Source of the DNA: Pantanalinema rosaneae | GTDB lineage: Bacteria > Cyanobacteriota > Cyanobacteriia > Leptolyngbyales > Leptolyngbyaceae | NCBI RefSeq assembly: GCF_050753385.1 | Contig: NZ_JBLZFZ010000030.1 | Location: forward strand, 23,617 to 87,616 | Reading direction: 5' to 3' | DNA: 64,000 bases | Shown here: one piece after another, positions 53,811 through 61,650 of the stretch | Numbering within the stretch: the stretch's first letter is position 1 | Layout: each line of letters begins with the position of its first letter | Made by a program: the position numbers and the translations under genes | The notes under the pieces: model-generated | Told to the model about the DNA's origin: nothing | The model's database searches: none | Seen by the model: the letters and a program-made list of their open reading frames with translations, nothing else

Positions 53811-54349
53811 ATGCTCACCTCAAATAGCGAGTGGTTTGACTTAATTCTGCCCGCCTAACCTAACAGTTAGAACCGACTTCTAAAAACTCTAGAGCTTCCT
53901 AATCCAATTATGCCGAAACCATCGAGTTTTTATTAGGTTTGACTTAATTGTTTAGATTCAAATTTGCACTGAGTGACGATTCTTCATCCAGCGTTACTGT
54001 TTGCCACTAATCTGGGCGATCGTGGGCACTTTGTTACAACGATCACGTCACAGAATTGGCTAATTTACGCAACAATCGCAGCTAATTCTTCATAGTTCTC
54101 CACAATTAGCCAGGAGGTGATTGAGCCCAGGCAAGTTCTACCGCCAAATGATAAGCACAGCTAATGATTTTATTGAAAACTACCATAATTTTCTAGAGCT
54201 GAATTCCAGGCAAGGCTGTTTTGCACACAATATCCCTGCTGAACAGTTAGATCCAAGCTCGTAAAATACAATAATTTAATATTACACGCTTTGTATTTTT
54301 GGTTTTTTTGACTATAATTAAGGTGTTATAGCTTACCAGGGGTCACGGT
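53811..54349. other. 539-bp intergenic region upstream of pncB
   Basis: Contains a 14-bp exact direct repeat GGTTTGACTTAATT (53833-53846 and 53936-53949), an inverted pair GGCTAATT/AATTAGCC (54058-54065 and 54104-54111), an isolated AGGAGGTGAT (54112-54121), and the pncB promoter. A 47-codon frame from TTG 54121 follows the Shine-Dalgarno-like site, but its spacing is wrong and it is not called. Confidence 0.55.
54291..54318 (+). promoter_or_regulatory. Promoter of the pncB-nadE operon
   Basis: TTGTAT (54291-54296), a 16-nt spacer and a consensus TATAAT (54313-54318). Transcription would begin near 54325, giving a leader of about 25 nt before the pncB ATG at 54350. No NrtR operator could be confirmed by eye. 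Confidence 0.6.
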
Positions 54350-55822
54350 ATGAGTATCCCAACAAACCTGAATCAGGCGGTGACAGAACTATCCCGTTCG
54401 CCAGCATTAGCACAACGATGCCGTGAATCTGGAGTTATGGGTGACACGATCGCACCCTCGATCGCCCTCACCGAAGATCAGGAGCTAACTCTGCAACCCA
54501 CAGACTACAGCCTACTGACTGATCTCTATCAACTGACAATGGTTGCCTGTTATGCCGGAGAACATTTGGCACAACAGCCAGCCAGCTTTGAAGTTTTTGC
54601 GCGGCGACTGCCCCAGGATTATGGCTATCTGGTGGCAATGGGCTTGGCGCAAGTGTTAGATTACCTGGAAAACCTTCAGTTTAGTTCTGCCCAAATCGAG
54701 GCGCTGCAAGGAACTGGAATTTTTGCCAATGCGCCAGAATCATTTTGGCAACTACTAGCCACCACCCGTTTCACTGGAGATGTCTGGGCAGTCCCAGAAG
54801 GCACAGCCATTTTTGCCAATGAACCGTTACTACGGGTGGAAGCTCCCCTCTGGCAAGCCCAACTGCTGGAAACCTATTTACTCAATACTCTGAACTATCA
54901 AACCTTGATCGCGACCCGATCTGCCCGCTTGCGAGATGTGGCAGGGGTAAACGCCACCCTGTTGGAATTTGGCACTCGTCGCGCCTTTAGCCCCCAAGCT
55001 TCCCTATGGGCAGCGAGAGCCTCATTAGCGGCTGGATTCAATGCCACCTCAAACGTGTTAGCGGCTCTCCGGCTAAATCAGCAGCCCGTGGGAACGATGG
55101 CGCACTCGCTAGTCATGGCACTTGCCGCCACTGAAGGGAGTGAAGCCCAAGCCTTTACGGCATTTCACCGCTATTTTCCGGCTGCCCCTCTCCTGATTGA
55201 TACCTACGACACGATCGCGGCGGCTGACCACCTCGCTGCTAAACTCCAGGCTGGGGAACTCACGTTAAGCGGAGTGCGAATTGATTCGGGCGATCTGGTG
55301 ACGCTATCGCAACAGGTGCGACAACGGTTGCCGGGAGTCGCTATTTTTGCCAGTGGCGATCTGGATGAGTATCGCATTGCCGAACTAAAAGCGGCCGGAG
55401 CTTGCATTGATGGCTATGGGATTGGCACTCAGTTGGTGACTGGGACTCCAGTGAATGGCGTGTATAAACTGGTGGAAATTGATGGCATCCCGGTGATGAA
55501 GGAATCTGAGGGTAAAAGCACCTACCCCGGACGGAAACAAATTTTCCGCCAGATTCAAAATGGGCAGGTCACAGGCGATCGCCTGGGTCTGATGTCAGAG
55601 ATGGGACAATGCTCGGCTACCGAACAGCCCCTTTTACAGTTAGTCATGCAGCAAGGTCAGCGACTCCAGCCTGCCGAATCGCTGGCGACGATCGCCCAAC
55701 GGACAGCCCATTCGATCGCCAGCTTGCCCCCGGAAATCCGCCAATTGCAGCAACCGACTTCAATCCCGATCGAGCTTTCGACTGACTTACAAACCTTAAT
55801 TCAACAAACAAAGCGGCGATAA
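54350..55822 (+). CDS. pncB: Nicotinate phosphoribosyltransferase
   Basis: Converts nicotinate and PRPP to nicotinate mononucleotide in NAD salvage. The 490-aa enzyme has LLTDLYQLTMVACY near residue 60, FEVFARRLP, the catalytic-His stretch GTMAHSLVMAL, and IRIDSGDLVTL-type and GDLDEYRIAEL phosphate-binding motifs ending YGIGTQLVTG. About 50 N-terminal residues precede the usual start of homology. ATG 54350 is supported by a promoter close upstream. First gene of an operon with nadD, a NrtR-like gene and nadE. Confidence 0.94.
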   Translation: MSIPTNLNQAVTELSRSPALAQRCRESGVMGDTIAPSIALTEDQELTLQPTDYSLLTDLYQLTMVACYAGEHLAQQPASFEVFARRLPQDYGYLVAMGLAQVLDYLENLQFSSAQIEALQGTGIFANAPESFWQLLATTRFTGDVWAVPEGTAIFANEPLLRVEAPLWQAQLLETYLLNTLNYQTLIATRSARLRDVAGVNATLLEFGTRRAFSPQASLWAARASLAAGFNATSNVLAALRLNQQPVGTMAHSLVMALAATEGSEAQAFTAFHRYFPAAPLLIDTYDTIAAADHLAAKLQAGELTLSGVRIDSGDLVTLSQQVRQRLPGVAIFASGDLDEYRIAELKAAGACIDGYGIGTQLVTGTPVNGVYKLVEIDGIPVMKESEGKSTYPGRKQIFRQIQNGQVTGDRLGLMSEMGQCSATEQPLLQLVMQQGQRLQPAESLATIAQRTAHSIASLPPEIRQLQQPTSIPIELSTDLQTLIQQTKRR

Positions 55823-55864
55823 CCCGTGAAGTGATCAGCAATCAACCGTGAGCGCAGCCAGACA

Positions 55865-56476
55865 ATGATGAATCACCGACCCCATGTGGCTTTATTTGGT
55901 ACAAGTGCTGACCCACCGACAACGGGACATGAAGTGATCCTCAACTGGTTGTCGCGCCATTATGATTGGGTGGCAGTTTGGGCAGCGGATAACCCATTCA
56001 AAGCCCAACAAACCTCCCTGAAGCACCGGATGACGATGCTGCAATTGTTAGTCGAGGATCTGCATCCGCCCCGGCAAAATGTGCATGTGTATCCTCAACT
56101 CAGTCATCCCCGCACATTACATACGGTGGAAACGGCACGTCGCTTGTGGTCGAATGCGGTCTTTACCCTGGTAATTGGGTCGGATCTGCTTCAGCAGTTG
56201 CCCCAGTGGTATCAGGTGGAAACATTACTGCAACAAGTCAAACTTTTGGTTGTGCCACGTCCAGGCTATCCTTTGAGTGAGTTGGCATTAAGGACATTGC
56301 GGCAGCAAGGAGCTAACCTGACGATCGCGGATCTTCAGGCTCCCGATACATCGTCAACCGCCTATCGCCAACATGGAGATACTAGGGGAATCGCACCTCC
56401 GATCGAACATTACATTCACCAACAACAGTTGTACGCATGGCAGGACGATCCCAGAGAAAAACAGCCGATCCGGTAA
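55865..56476 (+). CDS. nadD: Nicotinate-nucleotide adenylyltransferase
   Basis: Adenylates nicotinate mononucleotide to deamido-NAD. The 203-aa protein has the nucleotidyltransferase motif ALFGTSADPPTTGHEVIL at the N-terminus and the C-terminal SSTxxR motif as DTSSTAYRQHGD. FTLVIGSDLLQQLPQW and KLLVVPRPGYPL fit the family. It comes 42 bp after pncB. Its 3' end overlaps the next gene by 40 bp, which suggests tight coupling. Confidence 0.93.
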   Translation: MMNHRPHVALFGTSADPPTTGHEVILNWLSRHYDWVAVWAADNPFKAQQTSLKHRMTMLQLLVEDLHPPRQNVHVYPQLSHPRTLHTVETARRLWSNAVFTLVIGSDLLQQLPQWYQVETLLQQVKLLVVPRPGYPLSELALRTLRQQGANLTIADLQAPDTSSTAYRQHGDTRGIAPPIEHYIHQQQLYAWQDDPREKQPIR

Positions 56477-57183
56477 CTTCGCCGCCGCTCGCCGACTTCA
56501 AGGTTGGGGTGGATAACGTGATTTTTTCCGTAGACACGGCACAGAATCGCTTGCTGGTGCTGTTAGTCATGCGGCAAGAAGATCCCTTTCTGGGACACTG
56601 GAGCTTTCCAGGCACACTGGTACAGCAGGGGGAATCGCTAGAAGATGCCGCCTATCGCATCCTGTCGGAAAAGATCCGCGTTCGCAATCTCTATCTGGAG
56701 CAGTTGTATACCTTTGGCGGCCCCGATCGCGACCCACGGGAATCGGCTGATAGTTACGGGGTGCGGTACCTATCGGTCAGCTACTTTGCCTTAGTGCGAT
56801 TTGCCGAAGCCGAACTGATTGCCGATGGCGTGAGTGGCATTGCCTGGTATCCCGTGGATCAAGTGCCTCAGTTGGCGTTTGACCACAATCGGATTTTGGA
56901 ATATGGGCATCGCCGCCTCCGCAACAAACTGGAATACAGCCCGGTCGCGTTTGAAGTTCTACCTGAGTTATTTACCCTGAGTGATCTATACCAGCTTTAC
57001 ACCACGGTATTAGGAGACGGATTTTCAGATTATTCTAATTTTCGCTCCCGCTTACTGAAACTGGGGTTTCTGGAAGACACCGGGATTAAAGTATCCCGTG
57101 GTGCCGGACGACCTGCCAGCTTGTATCGCTTTGATGCCGAAGCCTTCGCTCCCTTCAAAGACAAACCCCTGGTATTTATTTAG
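56437..57183 (+). CDS. NrtR-family Nudix-like transcriptional regulator of NAD metabolism
   Basis: 248 aa: an N-terminal Nudix-like domain (about 20-150) and a C-terminal winged helix (about 165-245; LYQLYTTVLGDGFSDYSNFR, KVSRGAGRPASLYRF). The family signature YLEQLYTFGGPDRDPRES is present. The Nudix box is degenerate: GTLVQQGESLEDAAYRILSE, where catalytic REx2EE reads RILSEK. It therefore probably binds an NAD-derived ligand such as ADP-ribose without hydrolysing it. It likely represses this same operon. A hydrolase role is less likely. ATG 56437 overlaps nadD by 40 bp. Confidence 0.85.
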   Translation: MAGRSQRKTADPVTSPPLADFKVGVDNVIFSVDTAQNRLLVLLVMRQEDPFLGHWSFPGTLVQQGESLEDAAYRILSEKIRVRNLYLEQLYTFGGPDRDPRESADSYGVRYLSVSYFALVRFAEAELIADGVSGIAWYPVDQVPQLAFDHNRILEYGHRRLRNKLEYSPVAFEVLPELFTLSDLYQLYTTVLGDGFSDYSNFRSRLLKLGFLEDTGIKVSRGAGRPASLYRFDAEAFAPFKDKPLVFI

Positions 57184-57202
57184 TTACTGACGTAGAAGAC
57201 TC

Positions 57203-58957
57203 ATGAAAATTGCGATCGCTCAATTGAACCCGACCATTGGTGACTTAGCTGGCAACGCTCAACAAATTTTAGCCGCCGCCCAAGCCGCCGCAGACCAGGG
57301 CGCACGACTGTTGCTGACTCCAGAATTATCGCTCTGTGGCTATCCGCCCCGCGATTTGCTGATGCGTCCCGGGTTTATTCGCGCTATGGCAACCACATTG
57401 GCTCAGTTAGCCAAAGATTTGCCGCCCCAATTAGCCACCTTAGTAGGAACAGTCGTTGATCATCCCCAAGCCGCCTTAGCAGGGGGTAAGCCGCTATTTA
57501 ATAGTTCGGCGTTACTGTTAAACGGTCAGGTACAACAGATTTTCCATAAGCGGCTATTGCCGACCTACGATGTGTTCGATGAGGATCGCTACTTCGAGTC
57601 GGGTCAGGAGCCGAATCGTCTGCAACTAGATGGCATCAATATTGGGGTAACGATCTGCGAAGACCTGTGGAACGATGAGGAATTTTGGGGCAAACGCAGC
57701 TATGCCGTTAATCCGATTTCCGACCTGGCTCAGTTAGGGGTCGATTTCACCGTGAACCTGTCTGCCTCGCCGTTTACTGTGAATAAACAACGGCTACGGG
57801 AAGCGATGCTGCGGCATGAAGCCATTCGCTACACCCAACCTGTGATCTATGCCAATCAGGTTGGTAGTAATGACGATCTGATTTTTGATGGTTGCAGTGT
57901 GGCATTTAACCGTCAGGGAGAACTGATCTGTCGGGCACAGGCATTTCAACCCGATTTAGTGTTTGTGGAATTCGATCGCACCACTCACGATTTAGTTGCC
58001 TGCCCACCGAACCCAATCTCTGCATTACCAACCAATGAAGATGCCGAAATCTGGACAGCCCTGGTTTTAGGAGTGCAGGACTATGCCCGGAAATGTGGCT
58101 TTTCCAAAGCGGTGATCGGCTTAAGTGGCGGGATTGATTCTGCCTTAGTTGCTGCGATCGCGGCGGCTGCCCTCGGTCGAGAAAATGTCTTAGGCGTATT
58201 AATGCCTTCTCCGTATAGTTCCGATCACTCCGTCAACGATGCGCTGCAATTAGCCGAAAATCTCGGGATCCAGACCCAAACCCTGGCGATCGGGGAACTG
58301 ATGCAGGGCTATGACCACACGTTAGAAGCGATGTTTGCCGGAACCGAATTTGGCATTGCCGAGGAAAATATTCAATCCCGGATTCGTGGCAATTTACTGA
58401 TGGCGATCGCCAATAAGTTTGGCTACCTCCTGCTCTCAACCGGCAACAAATCCGAAATGGCAGTCGGCTACTGCACCCTCTATGGCGATATGAACGGTGG
58501 CTTAGCGGTGATTGCCGATGTCCCCAAAACTCGTGTGTATTCGATTTGCCACTGGCTCAATGCTCAGGTGAATCAAGCTGATCACGTCGCTCAACTTCCG
58601 CCTCTAGCCGGAACAGAAGTCATCCCGAGCAATGTGATTACTAAACCACCCAGCGCCGAACTAAAGCCGGGACAGGTGGATCAGGATTCCCTACCCCCCT
58701 ATGAAGTGCTGGATGACATTCTGGTGCGCCTACTCCAGAACCACCAAACGCCAGATCAAATCGTAGAGGCTGGACATGATCCGGCGATCGTTAATAAGGT
58801 GGTGCGCTTAGTGGTACGGGCAGAGTTTAAGCGGCGGCAGGCTCCCCCAGTCCTCAAAGTCACCGATCGCGCCTTTGGGGTCGGTTGGCGGATGCCGATC
58901 GCCCATCAGTGGCTTCCGAAAACCAGTCAACCATCGGTTTCTGTCCCTGTCGGCTAA
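57203..58957 (+). CDS. nadE: Glutamine-dependent NAD+ synthetase
   Basis: Amidates deamido-NAD to NAD with glutamine as ammonia donor. The 584-aa protein has an N-terminal nitrilase-type amidase with Glu (TPELSLCGYPPRD), Lys (FHKRLLPTYDVFDEDRYF) and Cys (VTICEDLWND). The C-terminal synthetase has the P-loop IGLSGGIDSALVAAI and STGNKSEMAVGYCTLYGDMN. All catalytic residues are present. Last gene of the NAD operon, 19 bp after the regulator. The stop is followed by dispersed repeat copy C. Confidence 0.96.
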   Translation: MKIAIAQLNPTIGDLAGNAQQILAAAQAAADQGARLLLTPELSLCGYPPRDLLMRPGFIRAMATTLAQLAKDLPPQLATLVGTVVDHPQAALAGGKPLFNSSALLLNGQVQQIFHKRLLPTYDVFDEDRYFESGQEPNRLQLDGINIGVTICEDLWNDEEFWGKRSYAVNPISDLAQLGVDFTVNLSASPFTVNKQRLREAMLRHEAIRYTQPVIYANQVGSNDDLIFDGCSVAFNRQGELICRAQAFQPDLVFVEFDRTTHDLVACPPNPISALPTNEDAEIWTALVLGVQDYARKCGFSKAVIGLSGGIDSALVAAIAAAALGRENVLGVLMPSPYSSDHSVNDALQLAENLGIQTQTLAIGELMQGYDHTLEAMFAGTEFGIAEENIQSRIRGNLLMAIANKFGYLLLSTGNKSEMAVGYCTLYGDMNGGLAVIADVPKTRVYSICHWLNAQVNQADHVAQLPPLAGTEVIPSNVITKPPSAELKPGQVDQDSLPPYEVLDDILVRLLQNHQTPDQIVEAGHDPAIVNKVVRLVVRAEFKRRQAPPVLKVTDRAFGVGWRMPIAHQWLPKTSQPSVSVPVG

Positions 58958-58989
58958 AGCTGCTAATCTAGCCAAAGCACTGACGAACC

Positions 58990-59083
58990 GCCCCCCAACC
59001 CCCAATTCTGGGGGAGCCGTTCGCATAGCGTGTGCATAGCACATACGATTCAAAGTCCCCCAGAATTAGGGGATTGAGGGGGC
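58990..59083. repeat. Dispersed GC-rich palindromic repeat, copy C (with insertion)
   Basis: GCCCCCCAACCCCCAATTCT, then GGGGGA, joined to TTCAAAGTCCCCCAGAATT and AGGGGATTGAGGGGGC. About 20 extra bases (GCATAGCGTGTGCATAGCAC region) with their own small palindrome interrupt the centre relative to copies A and B. It is downstream of nadE and, on the minus strand, after the possible 46-aa gene. Confidence 0.75.
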
Positions 59084-59113
59084 TAAAAGGATGCCAACGA
59101 AGTCAGACTCGAT

Positions 59114-59254
59114 TTATGTGACACCGTAGATGCCCTTTTGGGGAACCCAACGCTGCCAGGTTTCCCAGAACAATATGAATATTCCAAATAGCATGATTCT
59201 GGAATCAGGTATATCCTGGCGAATAGGAGTTCCGGATCGGATCGTCATTGTCAT
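59114..59254 (-). CDS. Possible 46-aa Trp-rich membrane-associated protein
   Basis: The frame from ATG 59254 to TAA 59114 encodes MTMTIRSGTPIRQDIPDSRI, then MLFGIFILFWETWQRWVPQK and GIYGVT. It is a polar N-terminus followed by one hydrophobic helix (residues 21-31) with three nearby Trp. TTG 59278 would add 8 residues. No good ribosome-binding site is seen, and some codons (ATA, AGA) are unlike the neighbours. It looks more like a protein than chance, and the repeat at 58990-59083 could act as its terminator, but evidence is thin. Confidence 0.35.
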   Translation of the reverse strand: MTMTIRSGTPIRQDIPDSRIMLFGIFILFWETWQRWVPQKGIYGVT

Positions 59255-59529
59255 CGCTGCATGATTGCTCAGCTTCAATTAAACTTGAAGCGGTCAATCT
59301 GGCATGGATTGATGTTAGGAATTGCCTCTTGACGTGGAGGCGGCGATCGCGATCTGTTTAAATTTTTTTTCCGAATTCAGACGCATTTTGCGGAAATGAG
59401 AGTACCGTGGAAGCGGCTTCAAGAAAGCTAAGCATGAGATTAACAATTTTTTTGGGAATGCTAAGAGATAGACGCTGACCAAATATTCATTTACTCATCG
59501 GCAGGTTGGCAGACTAGGGGAAACCATTC
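59255..59529. other. Rest of the 572-bp gap between nadE and the DMT gene
   Basis: AT-rich from about 59360 with homopolymer T runs, and probably holds the DMT gene promoter. No palindrome or ORF is supported beyond the possible 46-aa gene on its left. Confidence 0.45.
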
Positions 59530-61362
59530 ATGGGACAGATGGATCATCAACCGGGAAATCGGCAAGGGGATAATCGGACGGTTGAGCAAATCTTGCAAGC
59601 CGTAACTCAGGATTTACGAGGGCTACATCAAGGATTAGTCACTCAACTCTCGCAGGAGGTCACACGCCTTCAGGGAGAAAAGTCCCGCCTGCTGGCAGAT
59701 ATTGAAAAACTCCAGACCTATCATCAGGGGTTACAAACCCGACAGGCTGAAGCCCTTTCACAACAGCAACTGGCGCAACAACAACTCTGGGCAAAACAGT
59801 TAGCGGTGGCTCTAGCCAATCATTTGCAAGCCTTAATGGTTCAGCAAATCCGCCAGATGCCAGCCCATCAGCCACCCACTATGGCTGGGAGTGTCAATCC
59901 TAGTCTGCCCGGGTCAGCCAATGGCTACAGCGATAATGCCCATCGGTTACTGGCTTCTCTAGATTCCACCTTTAACGCCACCTTTAAAACGCTTCAGCAA
60001 GAACTGAATAGCTACCACAGTTCTCTGTCCCAACAGTTGAACCGTATGCACAGCATGGAGCAACAGGGAGAAGCGATTCTGGAAGCCCTGGTAACTCGGC
60101 TGCGAGAACAGATTCAGCTAGAAGCGGCGCGATCGTCGGCTCCGGTACTCCAACCCACGGCAAATCATGCCACGATCGCCCATGAGAACGGTCATGCCAC
60201 TCCGGTGATGGACGGGGAAGCGATCGGTTCACCTCGGCATCATACTTCCCATCCTCCCGTCGCTAAACCAACTCCTTTAGCCGTACCCGGATCGCCCTTA
60301 CCACTACCCAAGAAGAAAGAAACGTCTAACTTTCAGTTGGGATTAATGTTGGTCTTGCTGTCTACCGTGGCGTTATCGATTCACAATGTCGTTGTGCAAA
60401 TTATTGGCAACGGCAAATTTGATCCCGTCACTAAAGCGTTTGCCCTCCAGCCTGCGCGGGTACTTAACGCCTTCGATGTCGGTGGTTTTCTGCAACTGAA
60501 CGTAGGCAATTCGTTATTAATTTTGTGGCTCCGGATGTTAGTGGTCTTACCATTAATGATTCCGGTTGCCATGTTTCTATATCCCCCGTTATGGCGAGAT
60601 ATTAAAAAGTTTCTCACCTCCCGCGATCGCCGCCCAATCATCAATGTCGTTGGTAGCGGGTTCTTTCTCTTTCTGTCCCAAATCCTGATTTATATCGCCA
60701 TTGGGGATGTGGGGCCGGGACCCGCCGTGACAATTCTGTTTATGTACCCCATCATCACCGTCCCGTTAGCCTGGGCATTATTCGGCGATCGACCCACATC
60801 GTTACGCTGGATTGTCATGGTTGTGATTTCCTGCGGGGTCGTGCTCACCGCCTTACCGAGGATCGATCCCAGCAAATTAACCTCGGCTGGAGGGGTGCTG
60901 ATTGCCGTTGCCTCTGGGGTTGCCTTCGCCTTCTATCTCATCTTCATGCAACTGGGCTTTAAGAAACTGCATCCCGTTCCCGTCAGCCTGGTACAGTTCT
61001 CAACTATCTTTCTCCTGTCCTCAATCACTTTGTTAACAGTCGGGCCCAGTTTAGGGGCAAAGGTAGCGCAACCGATCGGCTTTCTGACTGGGGGAGTGGT
61101 GTTAGGAGTATTAACTCTGATTGGCTATCTCGCGAATAATTTTGGAGTGCGGTTCATGGGCGCTGCCCGAGCTTCGATTATTGCCTCCAGTGGTCCGGTG
61201 ATGACCGCGTTACTGGCATTTTGGATTATTAGAAGTCCCCTCCAACCGGTGCAATGGCTCGGGATTGCATTAGTCACGTTAGGAGTCAGTGCCTTAAGTT
61301 TTGAACGGATGGTAACGCCCGCTCAAGCTCCAAAACCAGTCCCCGCTGAGGCTCGCCGTTGA
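59530..61362 (+). CDS. EamA/DMT-family transporter with a long N-terminal coiled-coil extension
   Basis: 610 aa. Residues 270-600 form a ten-helix drug/metabolite transporter with two EamA repeats (LMLVLLSTVALSIHNVVVQI; VTILFMYPIITVPLAWALFGDRP; ASIIASSGPVMTALLAFWII; ALVTLGVSALSF). Residues 1-210 are a soluble Gln-rich region with coiled-coil-like stretches (LSQEVTRLQGEKSRLLADIE; LQQELNSYHSSLSQQLNRM), then a Pro/His-rich linker ending KKKETSNF. The cytoplasmic extension is about as long as half the transporter and is absent in ordinary DMT proteins. Substrate unknown. The frame is continuous, so the fusion is not a sequencing artefact at this locus. Confidence 0.88.
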   Translation: MGQMDHQPGNRQGDNRTVEQILQAVTQDLRGLHQGLVTQLSQEVTRLQGEKSRLLADIEKLQTYHQGLQTRQAEALSQQQLAQQQLWAKQLAVALANHLQALMVQQIRQMPAHQPPTMAGSVNPSLPGSANGYSDNAHRLLASLDSTFNATFKTLQQELNSYHSSLSQQLNRMHSMEQQGEAILEALVTRLREQIQLEAARSSAPVLQPTANHATIAHENGHATPVMDGEAIGSPRHHTSHPPVAKPTPLAVPGSPLPLPKKKETSNFQLGLMLVLLSTVALSIHNVVVQIIGNGKFDPVTKAFALQPARVLNAFDVGGFLQLNVGNSLLILWLRMLVVLPLMIPVAMFLYPPLWRDIKKFLTSRDRRPIINVVGSGFFLFLSQILIYIAIGDVGPGPAVTILFMYPIITVPLAWALFGDRPTSLRWIVMVVISCGVVLTALPRIDPSKLTSAGGVLIAVASGVAFAFYLIFMQLGFKKLHPVPVSLVQFSTIFLLSSITLLTVGPSLGAKVAQPIGFLTGGVVLGVLTLIGYLANNFGVRFMGAARASIIASSGPVMTALLAFWIIRSPLQPVQWLGIALVTLGVSALSFERMVTPAQAPKPVPAEARR

Positions 61363-61393
61363 CCCGGAAACCCCTAACCACCCTGGAATTCCA

Positions 61394-61429
61394 CCGCTAT
61401 CAGAGGCAACCTGGTAGCGGCTATTTTTT
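61394..61429 (+). terminator. Rho-independent terminator of the DMT gene
   Basis: CCGCTATC (61394-61401) and GGTAGCGG (61413-61420) form an 8-bp stem with one G-U pair and an 11-nt loop, followed by CTATTTTTT. It lies 31 bp after the stop. Confidence 0.85.
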
Positions 61430-61650
61430 GCCATGCCCCCACGATTGCCTACCCCACCCAAGCAACCGCCGCCAACGCAATTTTTTGTTGCAAAACCTAA
61501 CTTTAACTATTACTTGAAGAGAGAATAGCAATACAACGATTCAGCCATATAAAAGCGGCTGGTGCTATTGCCTTTCGTTTCGCCCATCCAGCGCTGAGAT
61601 ACCCCAGGTTGAATCTTGAGGAACCAGAGTCATCTCAGGAGAAGCACTGT

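Noticed and set aside
53496..53858. 120-codon frame on the plus strand
   Set aside because: It overlaps the 50-aa minus-strand gene, which has a ribosome site and terminator. The plus frame crosses the terminator hairpin and has no protein character.
54112..54264. Perfect AGGAGGTGAT followed by a 47-codon TTG frame
   Set aside because: The start codon lies only 3 nt after GGAGG, too close for normal initiation, and the peptide has no recognisable features.
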